NCBI GenBank assembly: GCA_035292585.1
Contig: DATDPU010000089.1
Location: 100,559 to 164,558 of the forward strand
Direction: 5' to 3'
Source of the DNA: DASSFZ01 sp035292585
GTDB taxonomy: Bacteria; Chloroflexota; Anaerolineae; Fen-1058
DNA length: 64,000 nt
A program made the translations under genes and the position numbers. This document shows positions 29,352 to 37,197 of the stretch, piece after piece (within the stretch, counting starts at the first letter, position 1; every line of letters starts with the position of its first letter). The notes beneath the pieces were generated by a model. That model was not told where the DNA came from. It was given only the letters and a program-made list of their open reading frames with translations, and searched no databases.

Positions 29352-30479
29352 TTATTGGCCCAGGTCTTCCAGCGTCAGGCCGACTGCTTCGACCATCGCG
29401 CGGACGAAGTCGTACTCCTCATCCGTGGCCGGGGTGATGCCGGTCCAGTTGTAGAAGTCCTGGCTGCCGATCGACTCGTTCCAGGCTTCGGTTTCGGCAA
29501 AGGCGACCAGCGCCTCTTCGATCTGCGCGCGCACTTCGGCGGGGAACTCCGGCCCGAACGACAGCGTGTCGTTGGGGATCGGCGGCGAGATCGTCAGGAT
29601 GCGGATCTTCTGGATCACATCCGGCGCCTCGGTGCGGATGTTGGCGCGTGCATCGCGGACACGCAGGTTGCCGCAGGTGAGGGCCTCGCCATCGGCGGTC
29701 ACTGCGCACGACTCCACCTCCTCATCCGGGATATCCGGCGGGTCGCCTTCCTGCCACAACGTTTCGCCGGTATCGACCGTAGTCGGCGGGGTGTAGAAGG
29801 TGGTGGCAAACTCCACTTCGCCGTTGTACAGCGCTTGCACCGATTGGTTATGGCCGCCGGTTTGTACCTGCTCGCCCGGCTCGAGGCCCGCTTCCTGGAG
29901 CATGACCAGCGGGACCATGTAACCCGACGTGGAACCGGGGTCGCCATAACCCCACTGCAAGCCGTCCAGGTCTTCCAGGCTCTGGATGTCGCTATCGCGC
30001 GGCACCAGGAACTGCGCCCAGTACACATCGAAGCCGAAACGCACGGCCTTGAACGACACATCCACACCGCATAGCTGGCTGGCGAGCGCGTAGCCCAGGC
30101 CGGGGATGAAGCCGATCGTGTCGGTGGGTGAGGCGCACATCTCTTCAATGGTAGCGGCGTAGGAGGTGGGCACACTCACTTCGAAGAACAGGCCGGTCGC
30201 CTCGTTCAGCGCATCGGCCATGATCTCGCCGCCGCTGACGATGACGTTCGCATCGACCGAGGGGACGAACAGCACCTTGATCGGGTGCGCCTCGCTGCCG
30301 ATTTCAGGTTCGGGTTCAGCGGTGGGTTCGGGCGGCGTCGTGGGCGCGGGCGGCTGAGTCGGCGCGGATGGCTGGGTTGGGGCGGCGGTCGGGGTCGCTG
30401 CCGACCCGCAGGCCGACAAGACCATTGACAGCACAGCCAGCAGGCTGAGCAGGGTGAATAACGAACGCTTGGTGGGCAT
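29352..30479 (-). CDS. phnD: phosphonate-type ABC transporter substrate-binding lipoprotein
   Basis: A 375-residue PhnD-like protein. A signal peptide with lipobox (MVLSACGS, Cys24) is followed by a Pro/Thr/Ala-rich linker (about 25-60) and a type II periplasmic-binding fold (HPIKVLFVPSVDANVIVSGG; GSTSGYMVPLVMLQ; VEFATTFYTPP). The ligand is a phosphonate, phosphite or related oxyanion by family; the exact one cannot be read. A strong AAGGAG site precedes the ATG and a promoter lies about 175 bases upstream. It is first in the phnD-phnC-phnE order. Confidence 0.92.
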   Translation of the reverse strand: MPTKRSLFTLLSLLAVLSMVLSACGSAATPTAAPTQPSAPTQPPAPTTPPEPTAEPEPEIGSEAHPIKVLFVPSVDANVIVSGGEIMADALNEATGLFFEVSVPTSYAATIEEMCASPTDTIGFIPGLGYALASQLCGVDVSFKAVRFGFDVYWAQFLVPRDSDIQSLEDLDGLQWGYGDPGSTSGYMVPLVMLQEAGLEPGEQVQTGGHNQSVQALYNGEVEFATTFYTPPTTVDTGETLWQEGDPPDIPDEEVESCAVTADGEALTCGNLRVRDARANIRTEAPDVIQKIRILTISPPIPNDTLSFGPEFPAEVRAQIEEALVAFAETEAWNESIGSQDFYNWTGITPATDEEYDFVRAMVEAVGLTLEDLGQ

Positions 30480-30654
30480 CTTCTTCTCCTTGTCCTTGTC
30501 GCGTCAAATGCACTTTACAGCAGTGCCAATTCAGAGTCGGGCGGAAACATGACAAGCTGTCGCGTGAGGGTATCAGACGATCGGTGGCATCACCTCCCTA
30601 CGGTTTGGGTGTTGATCAAATTTGCGGCAAGCTGAGAAATGGAGTTGCGGCCCT

Positions 30655-30683
30655 ATGGTACAACAAGTCCGCCAGTCTGACAA
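30655..30683 (-). promoter_or_regulatory. promoter of the phnDCE operon
   Basis: On the minus strand TTGTCA (30683-30678), a 17-base spacer and TACCAT (30660-30655). The leader of about 170 bases contains a Shine-Dalgarno-led five-codon frame (MPPIV, stop) near 30588. Confidence 0.6.
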
Positions 30684-30760
30684 GCGTTCGCACACTAACA
30701 CACGCGCCTCAACCGGCTATCAAGCCAACTTCAAACACGCTTGATGTGGGTAAGTGGCCG

Positions 30761-32035
30761 CTAAGGCTCGTCGATCCGGACCGGTTGTGGGTCCACTCGG
30801 TTGTTGATCTGGCTGATCTCCACGTCTTCGTGGATCAGCGCGGCAAAGAAGTTCACCGGGTTGCGCGGCTGGACTTGGGTGAGCTTGACGCCGCCGGTGA
30901 TCGTGGCGCGCGTGTCGGGTGGGAGATAATAATACTCGACGCCGTCGATCTCATTCACGATAAGATCGTCGGGCTGGCCGACCGCCCAGCGGAAGGGGTA
31001 GTCGCTCTGCATCGTTTCGAACCCAAGCCCGACCCGCCACACGCCCGATTCGGTGGCGAAGCCGGCCGAGTTATAGTTTTTCTCCATATCGTCATACACG
31101 TAACCCGGCGGCGGGCCGCTGGTGCGGATCGGGACCGCGCCGTAGTTCTCAACCGTCAAGGTGAAGTACAGCGTCTGGCCCAACAGGGCAGACTGGCTTG
31201 AGAACTGCACTTCGGCATCGACGATCTCGGCGCGCGGCACACCCCCGTCGACGATCGTCAACGTGCTGCTGAGGGCGGTCGCCTGGCCCACGGCATCCTC
31301 GGCGCGCGCCGTAACGATGTAGGCGCCATCGGGCGGAGGATCGGCGCCCAAGTCGACCCCGGCGTCATAATCGAACTCATGGAAACCGGCCTCGCCGATC
31401 TGCCGAGCTTCCGCAGTGCTGGGATTCTCGGCGATCGGGAACGGCGTGCAATCGAGCTTGGGCTGATCCAGCGGCGGGGTGATGGAGCCGTCGCACGCCG
31501 CATTTTGCAGCGTGACATGCAGCGTCGCGGGCTTGTTCAGGTAGACGTTGATCGTCGCGCGATCGGAGATGCCATCGCGATTGGGTGTGAAGGTAGGCGG
31601 GGAAATGCTAAAGTTGGCGATCTCCGGTGCGGTCGATTCACCGCCCGCGAGCGCCAGTTGACCCTCGGCCGCTCGGCGTTGCCCACCTTCTTCGATCGCC
31701 TCGATCACCCAACGATATGCGCCATCCGCCAATAATCGCCCCGCGATCACGCCGCTGAACAACACATCGTAGGCGCCGGCCGAGCGCGGCTGCGCTTCCC
31801 GGAAGAAATAGCGTTGCCCCTCGCCCGACTCAAAATAGATCGACACCGTCGCGTTGCGGCTCAGTTCATAGTGGATATTGGTCACATCGGCCACGCCGTC
31901 CGCGTTGGGCGAGATAGTGTCCGGCGCGAACGACACGTTCGACAACAATTCGCGCGAACCGCAGGCTGTTGCCCCCAGCAACACGGCAACCACCAGCACC
32001 AACACAGACCGCAGGCGCAGTCTCGCTTTATTCAT
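30761..32035 (-). CDS. lipoprotein with FlgD/gliding-type Ig-like repeats
   Basis: A 424-residue secreted lipoprotein (signal peptide with LLGATACGS lipobox). Two repeated modules begin ISPNADGVADVTNIHYELSR (about residue 41) and FTPNRDGISDRATINVYLNK (about 151), the SPNGDGxxD calcium-binding-like opening of FlgD-Ig/CHU_C-type domains. A third beta-rich domain starts near 290 (SQSALLGQTLYFTLTVENYG), like alpha-galactosidase NEW3/CARDB cell-surface modules. Role unknown; likely extracellular. It lies upstream of phnD on the same strand but behind the phnD promoter, so it need not be linked. Confidence 0.75.
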   Translation of the reverse strand: MNKARLRLRSVLVLVVAVLLGATACGSRELLSNVSFAPDTISPNADGVADVTNIHYELSRNATVSIYFESGEGQRYFFREAQPRSAGAYDVLFSGVIAGRLLADGAYRWVIEAIEEGGQRRAAEGQLALAGGESTAPEIANFSISPPTFTPNRDGISDRATINVYLNKPATLHVTLQNAACDGSITPPLDQPKLDCTPFPIAENPSTAEARQIGEAGFHEFDYDAGVDLGADPPPDGAYIVTARAEDAVGQATALSSTLTIVDGGVPRAEIVDAEVQFSSQSALLGQTLYFTLTVENYGAVPIRTSGPPPGYVYDDMEKNYNSAGFATESGVWRVGLGFETMQSDYPFRWAVGQPDDLIVNEIDGVEYYYLPPDTRATITGGVKLTQVQPRNPVNFFAALIHEDVEISQINNRVDPQPVRIDEP

Positions 32036-32101
32036 CCTTCACCCTTCATCCTTTGCTCGCGCGCAGTCTAACCGACAGCGGATAGAGTGTCAAGCGGGGG
32101 A

Positions 32102-32129
32102 TTGCAGCGTGCCGTAAATCGTTTACAAT
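32102..32129 (+). promoter_or_regulatory. promoter of folC
   Basis: TTGCAG (32102-32107), a 16-base spacer and TACAAT (32124-32129), about 27 bases before the folC ATG. Confidence 0.65.
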
Positions 32130-32162
32130 CTCTCAACCTTCATCTTTGCCTCGATACGTGGC

Positions 32163-33500
32163 ATGTACGCTTATATCGAAGCGCTCGAATACTTGAATCG
32201 CTTTATCAATTACGAACGGCAGCGTTCCGCGCCGTATTCCCCCGAAACGCTCAACTTGGAGCGCATGCGCGATCTGCTGGCTCGGCTGGGCAATCCGCAG
32301 CAAGCCTATCCGACGATCCACATCGCCGGCACCAAGGGCAAAGGCTCGACTGCGGCGCTGATCGAGGCGATCCTGCGCGCGGCGGGGTATCGCACCGGGC
32401 TGTACACCTCGCCGCACCTGCACACCTTTCGCGAGCGAATGCGCGTGGGCGGCGCGTTCATCTCGCGTGAAGCCTTCGCCGCATTAGTCGACGAGATCGA
32501 GCCGCAGATTGCCGCCGTCGCGGGCATCACCTGGTTCGAGATCGTCACCGCGCTCGCCTTTTTGCACTTCGCGCGTTCGGCGATCGACCTCGGCGTCATC
32601 GAAGTGGGCCTGGGCGGCCGGTTCGACGCGACGAACGTGCTCAGGCCGCGGGTGTCGGCGATCACGTCGTTGAGCCTGGATCACACAGCCTGGTTGGGCG
32701 GCACGTTGGACCGGATCGCGTTTGAAAAAGGAGGCATCATCAAGCCCGGCGTGCCGGTCGTCAGCGCGCCGCAGCCGCCTGAGGCGCTAGCGGTGATCGA
32801 GCGCATCGCACAAGAACGTGGGGCGCCATTAACAGTGTTGGGAAGCGATGTGAAATATGCGCCCTCACCCCCATCCCCTCTCCCTGATCAAGGAGAGGGG
32901 CGCAGGGGTGAGGGTGAATCGTTTACTCTTCACGGCATTCTCTACCGCGTCGCTCTCACCGGCCGGCATCAGATCGACAACGCCGCACTGGCAATTACGA
33001 CGATCAAACGGGCCAAAGCGTTAGCCGTCTCCGACCAGGCGATTGAGCGAGGACTGGAGCATGTGCGGTGGCCGGGGCGGTTCGAAATTGCGCGGCGCGA
33101 CCCGCCGCTGGTCTTCGACGGCGCGCACAACGCCGACTCAGCCGCCAAGCTCACTGCGACGCTGGAAGAAGTGTTTCCCGATCGACGTTGGACGTTGATC
33201 TTTGGCGCATCCTCGGATAAAGACATTCACGGCATGTTCGAGCGCGTGTGGCCGATCACCGAGCGAGTCATCGTCACCCGCGCGCAGACCAGCCGGGCCG
33301 CCGATCTGGAAGCGATCGCCCAGCTGGCCGCCGACCGGCAGCGCCCCATTGAAATCGCTTCCGACGTGAAAGCGGCGCTTGAACAGGCGCTCGCCCTGGG
33401 CACGGCCACCGTCGTGACCGGGTCACTCTACATCGTCGCCGAGGCGCGGGTGGCCTGGCTCGAACACACGGGCCAGCCGCCGCCAGAACGAGATATCTGA
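32163..33500 (+). CDS. folC: folylpolyglutamate/dihydrofolate synthase
   Basis: A 445-residue Mur-ligase-family enzyme that adds glutamate to folates. The P-loop HIAGTKGKGSTAALIEAILR, TSPHLHTFRERMRV, EVGLGGRFDATNVL, SLDHTAWLGGTLDRIAFEKG and VFDGAHNADSAAKL are family hallmarks. Residues about 233-252 (SPPSPLPDQGEGRRGEG) are encoded by a palindromic CCCTCACCCC element of a type normally found between genes, inserted in frame in the loop before the GRHQIDNA domain boundary. No strong ribosome site is present. Confidence 0.94.
   Translation: MYAYIEALEYLNRFINYERQRSAPYSPETLNLERMRDLLARLGNPQQAYPTIHIAGTKGKGSTAALIEAILRAAGYRTGLYTSPHLHTFRERMRVGGAFISREAFAALVDEIEPQIAAVAGITWFEIVTALAFLHFARSAIDLGVIEVGLGGRFDATNVLRPRVSAITSLSLDHTAWLGGTLDRIAFEKGGIIKPGVPVVSAPQPPEALAVIERIAQERGAPLTVLGSDVKYAPSPPSPLPDQGEGRRGEGESFTLHGILYRVALTGRHQIDNAALAITTIKRAKALAVSDQAIERGLEHVRWPGRFEIARRDPPLVFDGAHNADSAAKLTATLEEVFPDRRWTLIFGASSDKDIHGMFERVWPITERVIVTRAQTSRAADLEAIAQLAADRQRPIEIASDVKAALEQALALGTATVVTGSLYIVAEARVAWLEHTGQPPPERDI
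32862..32914. repeat. CCCTCACCCC...GGGGTGAGGG palindromic element inside folC
   Basis: Arms CCCTCACCCC (32862-32871) and GGGGTGAGGG (32905-32914) enclose CCCCTCTCC/GGAGAGGGG, giving a nearly full-length hairpin of 53 bases with no stop in the folC frame. Confidence 0.85.
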
Positions 33501-33861
33501 TCAAGACCTCCGAGGTCTTCGCCCCCTCTGCTTCGCTTCGGGGATGCTGCGCAAAGACCTCGGAGGTCTGGCAACTTGAAGCGAGTTGGCATCCTGCCGA
33601 CTTTGAGATAGAATCGGGCGCAGTTCGGGGGCGGTCTCCGGTGGCGGCTCGGTCGGAGACCTGCGGGCTTCGAGCGAAGTTGAACGGCGGCTGTGTAAGG
33701 TGAGTTACTCAGAAGTTCGGACAGCACAACCCTCTTCGCTGCGCTCGTGGGCAGGCCGCCGCCCTGCATGTGGAAGGTAAAGGGCGGGCGGCTGACACCC
33801 CTGCGGGGGTGCAAGCCTGCGAAGCGAACGGGGAATGTGAGGGGTCGATCGGAGACCTCGC
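33501..33861. other. gene-free stretch upstream of lon with palindromes
   Basis: GACCTCCGAGGTCTTCG (33506 on) and AAAGACCTCGGAGGTCTGG (near 33552) form one palindrome pair, and GGTCTCCG/CGGAGACC (about 33632-33661) another inside the predicted lon leader. Small frames here are composed of repeats and resemble no family. Confidence 0.55.
33586..33614 (+). promoter_or_regulatory. promoter of lon
   Basis: TTGGCA (33586-33591), a 17-base spacer and TAGAAT (33609-33614). It predicts an unusually long leader of about 270 bases. No CIRCE or HrcA site was seen. Confidence 0.65.
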
Positions 33862-33891
33862 TTGACTCACGCAGCGTATTGGAGAGGATCC

Positions 33892-36411
33892 GTGTCCAGG
33901 TTTCAAAGTGACGTCGGCCAGGGTTCAGCCGCGTTCGGCGACATCTACCCGCCGGGGATCAGCGAGCTGTTGCAGACCTCGCCGCGTTCCCAGGCGCTGG
34001 AGGGGATGATCGAATTGCCACTGCTGCCGGTGCGCGACACGGTGCTCTACCCGCGCCTGGTCTCGCCGCTGTTCGTTGGTCGCGATCGGTCGATGAAGGC
34101 GATCGAGGCGGCGCAAGTTGAGGGCAAGAACCTGCTGGTCGTCGCACAGCGCGATCCCGAAGCCGAAGACCCGCGCCCGGAGGATCTGTACGGCGTCGGT
34201 TGCAACGTATCCATCGTGCGCACGCTGCGCATGCCTGACGGCACCACCAGCATCCTGACGCAAGGCCAGCACCGCGCCGAGATCGTCGAGTACGTGCAGA
34301 TCGAGCCGTATTTCCGCGCGCGCGCGCGGCTGATCGAAGAGCCGGCCGATAAGCCGCCGGCCACCGAAGCGCTGATGCGCGCCGTGCTGGCGCTATTCGA
34401 AAAAGTCATCAGCCTCAACCGCAGCCTGCCCGAAGACGCCTACATCTACGCCATGAATATCGAAGAGCCGGGCTGGCTGGCCGACCTCGTCGCCTCTACC
34501 ATCGATATCGACATCCCTGAGCGCCAACACATCCTGGAGATCTTCGACCCGGCCACCCGTTTGCAGGCGTTGTCGATCCGGCTGGCCAAGAAGCTCGACG
34601 TGCTCGAATTGGAAGATCAAATCCACTCGCGCGTGCAGCGCGAGGTCGATCGCTCGCAGCGCGAGATGTACCTGCGCGAGCAGATGAAGGCGATCCAGAC
34701 CGAGCTGGGCGAAGGCGATCTGCAAGCGCAGGAGCTCAACGAGCTGCGCGAGCGCATCGCCGCGAAGAAATTGCCCGACGAAGTGCGGGCCAAGGCGCAC
34801 AAAGAACTCGAACGCTTGCAGCAGATGCCGATGATGGCGCCCGAAGTCGGCATCATCCGCACCTACCTGGATTGGATCGTCGACCTGCCGTGGACGGAGG
34901 CGACGACCGACAACCTGGCGGTCACGCACGCCGCGCAAGTGCTCGACCAGCAGCACCACGGGTTGCCGAAGGCCAAGGAGCGCATCCTGGAATACATCGC
35001 GGTGCGCCGGCTCGCCGCCGACAAAATGCGCAGCCCGATCTTGTGCTTCGTCGGCCCGCCCGGCACCGGCAAGACGTCGCTGGGCAAATCGATTGCAGAA
35101 GCGCTCGGCCGCAAGTTCGTGCGGGTCAGCCTGGGCGGCATCCACGATGAGGCCGAGATTCGCGGCCACCGGCGCACGTACATCGGCGCGCTGCCCGGCC
35201 GGATCATTCAGACCATGCGCCGAGCGGAGTCGGTCAACCCGCTGTTTATGCTGGACGAGATCGATAAGGTCGGCGCGGACTTCCGGGGCGACCCCTCAGC
35301 CGCGCTGCTGGAGGCGCTCGACCCGGAACAGAATTATTCTTTCAGCGATCATTATCTCGATCTACCTTACGATCTCTCCAGGGTGATGTTTGTCACGACG
35401 GCGAACATCCTCGACACGATCCCCCCGGCCCTGCGCGATCGCATGGAGGTGATCGAGTTTCCGGGCTACATCGAGGACGAGAAATTGATGATCGCCAAGA
35501 AGTTCGTGATCCCCAAGCAGCTCAACGAACACGGTCTCCAGGCCGAGCAGTTGCACATCACCGACGACGCCATCCGTTCGATCATCCGCGAATACACCTA
35601 CGAAGCCGGCGTGCGCAACCTGGAACGCGAGCTCGCCAATATCTGCCGCAAGACGGCGCGGCGCGTCGCCGAGGAAAAGCGGCATCGGCAGCACGTCGCC
35701 GCCGAAGCGCTCCACCGTTACCTGGGGCCGCCGCGTTTCATTTACGGGTTAGCGGAAGAGAAAGACCAGATCGGCGTGGCGACCAGCGTCGCCTGGACGG
35801 ATGCCGGCGGCGATATCATGCCGATCGAAGTGTCGTTGATGCAGGGCAAAGGCACGCTCATGCTCACCGGGCAGCTGGGTGAGGTGATGCAGGAGTCGGC
35901 GCAGGCGGCGGTGTCTTACATGCGCTCGCGGGCGAAAGACTTGGGGATCGAGCGCTCCATCTTCGAGAAGACCGACATCCACATCCACATCCCCGAAGGC
36001 GCGATTCCGAAAGACGGCCCCTCGGCGGGCATCACCATGGCCACGGCGCTGATCTCGGCCTTCACGCACCGGCCGGTCCGGCGCGACGTGGGTATGACGG
36101 GTGAGATCACTTTGCGCGGGCGTGTGCTACCGATCGGCGGGCTGCGCGAGAAGATGCTGGCCGCGCATCGCGCCGGTCTGAAAACAGTGATCGTCCCGAA
36201 GAAGAATCAGAAAGACCTGATCGAAATACCCAAGAAGGTTCAGCGCGATCTGAAGTTCCATTTTGTGGAGTCGATGGACGAGGTCTTAGCGTTGGCGTTG
36301 AGCAAGGGCAAGGCCTCCAAGAAGAAAAAGGCCGATGGTAAACCGGCCCGCGCCGCGCGCGCCGCTGTCCGCTCGCGCACCGCCACCCGCCGCCCGGCGA
36401 CGCCGCATTAA
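33892..36411 (+). CDS. lon: ATP-dependent protease La (LonA)
   Basis: About 839 residues. The N-terminal substrate-binding domain (ELPLLPVRDTVLYPRLVSPL), AAA+ module with Walker A GPPGTGKTSLGKSIAEALGR and Walker B FMLDEIDKVG, and the protease domain with the Ser in KDGPSAGITMAT and Lys in REKMLAAHRAG are all intact. Lon degrades misfolded and regulatory proteins. The GTG at 33892 was chosen for its GGAGAGG site; an in-frame TTG ten codons earlier has none. The last 35 residues are a Lys/Arg/Ala-rich tail (KGKASKKKKADGKPARAARA), absent from E. coli Lon. Confidence 0.97.
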   Translation: MSRFQSDVGQGSAAFGDIYPPGISELLQTSPRSQALEGMIELPLLPVRDTVLYPRLVSPLFVGRDRSMKAIEAAQVEGKNLLVVAQRDPEAEDPRPEDLYGVGCNVSIVRTLRMPDGTTSILTQGQHRAEIVEYVQIEPYFRARARLIEEPADKPPATEALMRAVLALFEKVISLNRSLPEDAYIYAMNIEEPGWLADLVASTIDIDIPERQHILEIFDPATRLQALSIRLAKKLDVLELEDQIHSRVQREVDRSQREMYLREQMKAIQTELGEGDLQAQELNELRERIAAKKLPDEVRAKAHKELERLQQMPMMAPEVGIIRTYLDWIVDLPWTEATTDNLAVTHAAQVLDQQHHGLPKAKERILEYIAVRRLAADKMRSPILCFVGPPGTGKTSLGKSIAEALGRKFVRVSLGGIHDEAEIRGHRRTYIGALPGRIIQTMRRAESVNPLFMLDEIDKVGADFRGDPSAALLEALDPEQNYSFSDHYLDLPYDLSRVMFVTTANILDTIPPALRDRMEVIEFPGYIEDEKLMIAKKFVIPKQLNEHGLQAEQLHITDDAIRSIIREYTYEAGVRNLERELANICRKTARRVAEEKRHRQHVAAEALHRYLGPPRFIYGLAEEKDQIGVATSVAWTDAGGDIMPIEVSLMQGKGTLMLTGQLGEVMQESAQAAVSYMRSRAKDLGIERSIFEKTDIHIHIPEGAIPKDGPSAGITMATALISAFTHRPVRRDVGMTGEITLRGRVLPIGGLREKMLAAHRAGLKTVIVPKKNQKDLIEIPKKVQRDLKFHFVESMDEVLALALSKGKASKKKKADGKPARAARAAVRSRTATRRPATPH

Positions 36412-36415
36412 AAGT

Positions 36416-36452
36416 AGAAACCGGGTTTCTCGAAGAAACCCGGTTTCTTTTT
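36416..36452 (+). terminator. lon terminator, AGAAACCGGGTTTCT hairpin
   Basis: A perfect 15-bp stem, AGAAACCGGGTTTCT - CGA - AGAAACCCGGTTTCT, followed by TTTTC. It also faces the convergent 36452 gene, so it probably works in both directions. Confidence 0.85.
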
Positions 36453-36793
36453 CATGCCTGCCCTTTATCTTTTGCGTCGCTCAACGCCTGGTCGATGTCG
36501 GAGCGCAGCTTCTCGGCCATGCCGATCACCTCAGTCAGGCGGGCTTCCGAGTCGGCGTCGGGCACCGACTCCATTGCCAGGCGCAGGTTAAGCAGCATGC
36601 GGTTCATCGACTCCTGCATCGCGCCGATCAGCTCCTCGGCAGTCATGGCCTGCGGATCGATCCCCCAGGCGCGCAGCCGCGCTTCCATCAAGCGGTCAAA
36701 GTCTTCCTGGCTGTAGTCGTCTTGATCGAGCAGCGCTTGATACAGCTGGTCGAGCGCGTTTGGGTCGGTGGGCAATGGATCGGGCAGCGGCAT
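36452..36793 (-). CDS. small acidic helical protein, unknown function
   Basis: A 113-residue, strongly acidic, mostly helical protein (MPLPDPLPTDPNALDQLYQA; AMTAEELIGAMQESMNRMLL; LTEVIGMAEKLRSDIDQALS). No membrane segment, signal or Cys. Not recognised. The ATG at 36793 was chosen over a longer frame because a TATAAT (36826-36821) lies inside the longer version and a GGAG sits before this ATG. It converges on lon with a shared terminator hairpin. Confidence 0.65.
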   Translation of the reverse strand: MPLPDPLPTDPNALDQLYQALLDQDDYSQEDFDRLMEARLRAWGIDPQAMTAEELIGAMQESMNRMLLNLRLAMESVPDADSEARLTEVIGMAEKLRSDIDQALSDAKDKGQA

Positions 36794-36884
36794 AGCCTTG
36801 CTCCAGTTGTAGATGCCGCCATTATACACCGAGTGGAGACCTTCCAGGTCTACCACTGCCACTTGTCAGGGGCAATCACATCTA

Positions 36885-36986
36885 AATTCCAGGACCTACG
36901 CAGTTGGCGCGGCAGTTGCACTGCCGCCGCCTCATCTGCCGCAGTACAACTGCGGCAGCAACATGCAGCTGCGTAAGTCCTGAATT
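36885..36986. mobile_element. MITE-like element with AATTCAGGACTTACGCAG ends
   Basis: The left end AATTCCAGGACCTACGCAG and the right end, read in reverse complement as AATTCAGGACTTACGCAG, are matching terminal inverted repeats. The 102-bp interior holds two GGCAGTTGCACTGCC-type palindromes and no frame. I recall similar CAGGACTTACGCA ends from non-autonomous elements in cyanobacteria, unverified. Confidence 0.7.
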
Positions 36987-37024
36987 CATCTAACACGGGA
37001 TATTCAACCCGGAGTGCTCATCGT

Positions 37025-37066
37025 CCTCGTCCGCTTCGCGCGGCCCACGAGACGCGGGCCTGGAGC
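37025..37066. repeat. CGTCCGC / GACGCGGGC intergenic repeat
   Basis: CTCGTCCGCTTCGCGCGGCC followed by CACGAGACGCGGGCCTGGAG; same family as 29223 and 50106. Confidence 0.5.
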
Positions 37067-37130
37067 AACCGCGCCTGATTACCCTGAATCAGGCATTGAC
37101 ATATTAGCTGCGATTGCCCTACCACTCGTC

Positions 37131-37159
37131 TTGACGATGCGGGTTGGCGCAGATATACT
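37131..37159 (+). promoter_or_regulatory. promoter of the ABC exporter gene
   Basis: TTGACG (37131-37136), a 17-base spacer and TATACT (37154-37159), about 38 bases before the GTG start at 37198. Confidence 0.75.
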
Positions 37160-37197
37160 CTCAGCAATTCCAGCCGCACAAGATTGGATAAAAGCGC

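Noticed and set aside
33428..33814. 128-codon minus-strand frame upstream of lon
   Set aside because: It runs from the 3' end of folC into repeat-rich spacer and resembles no protein.
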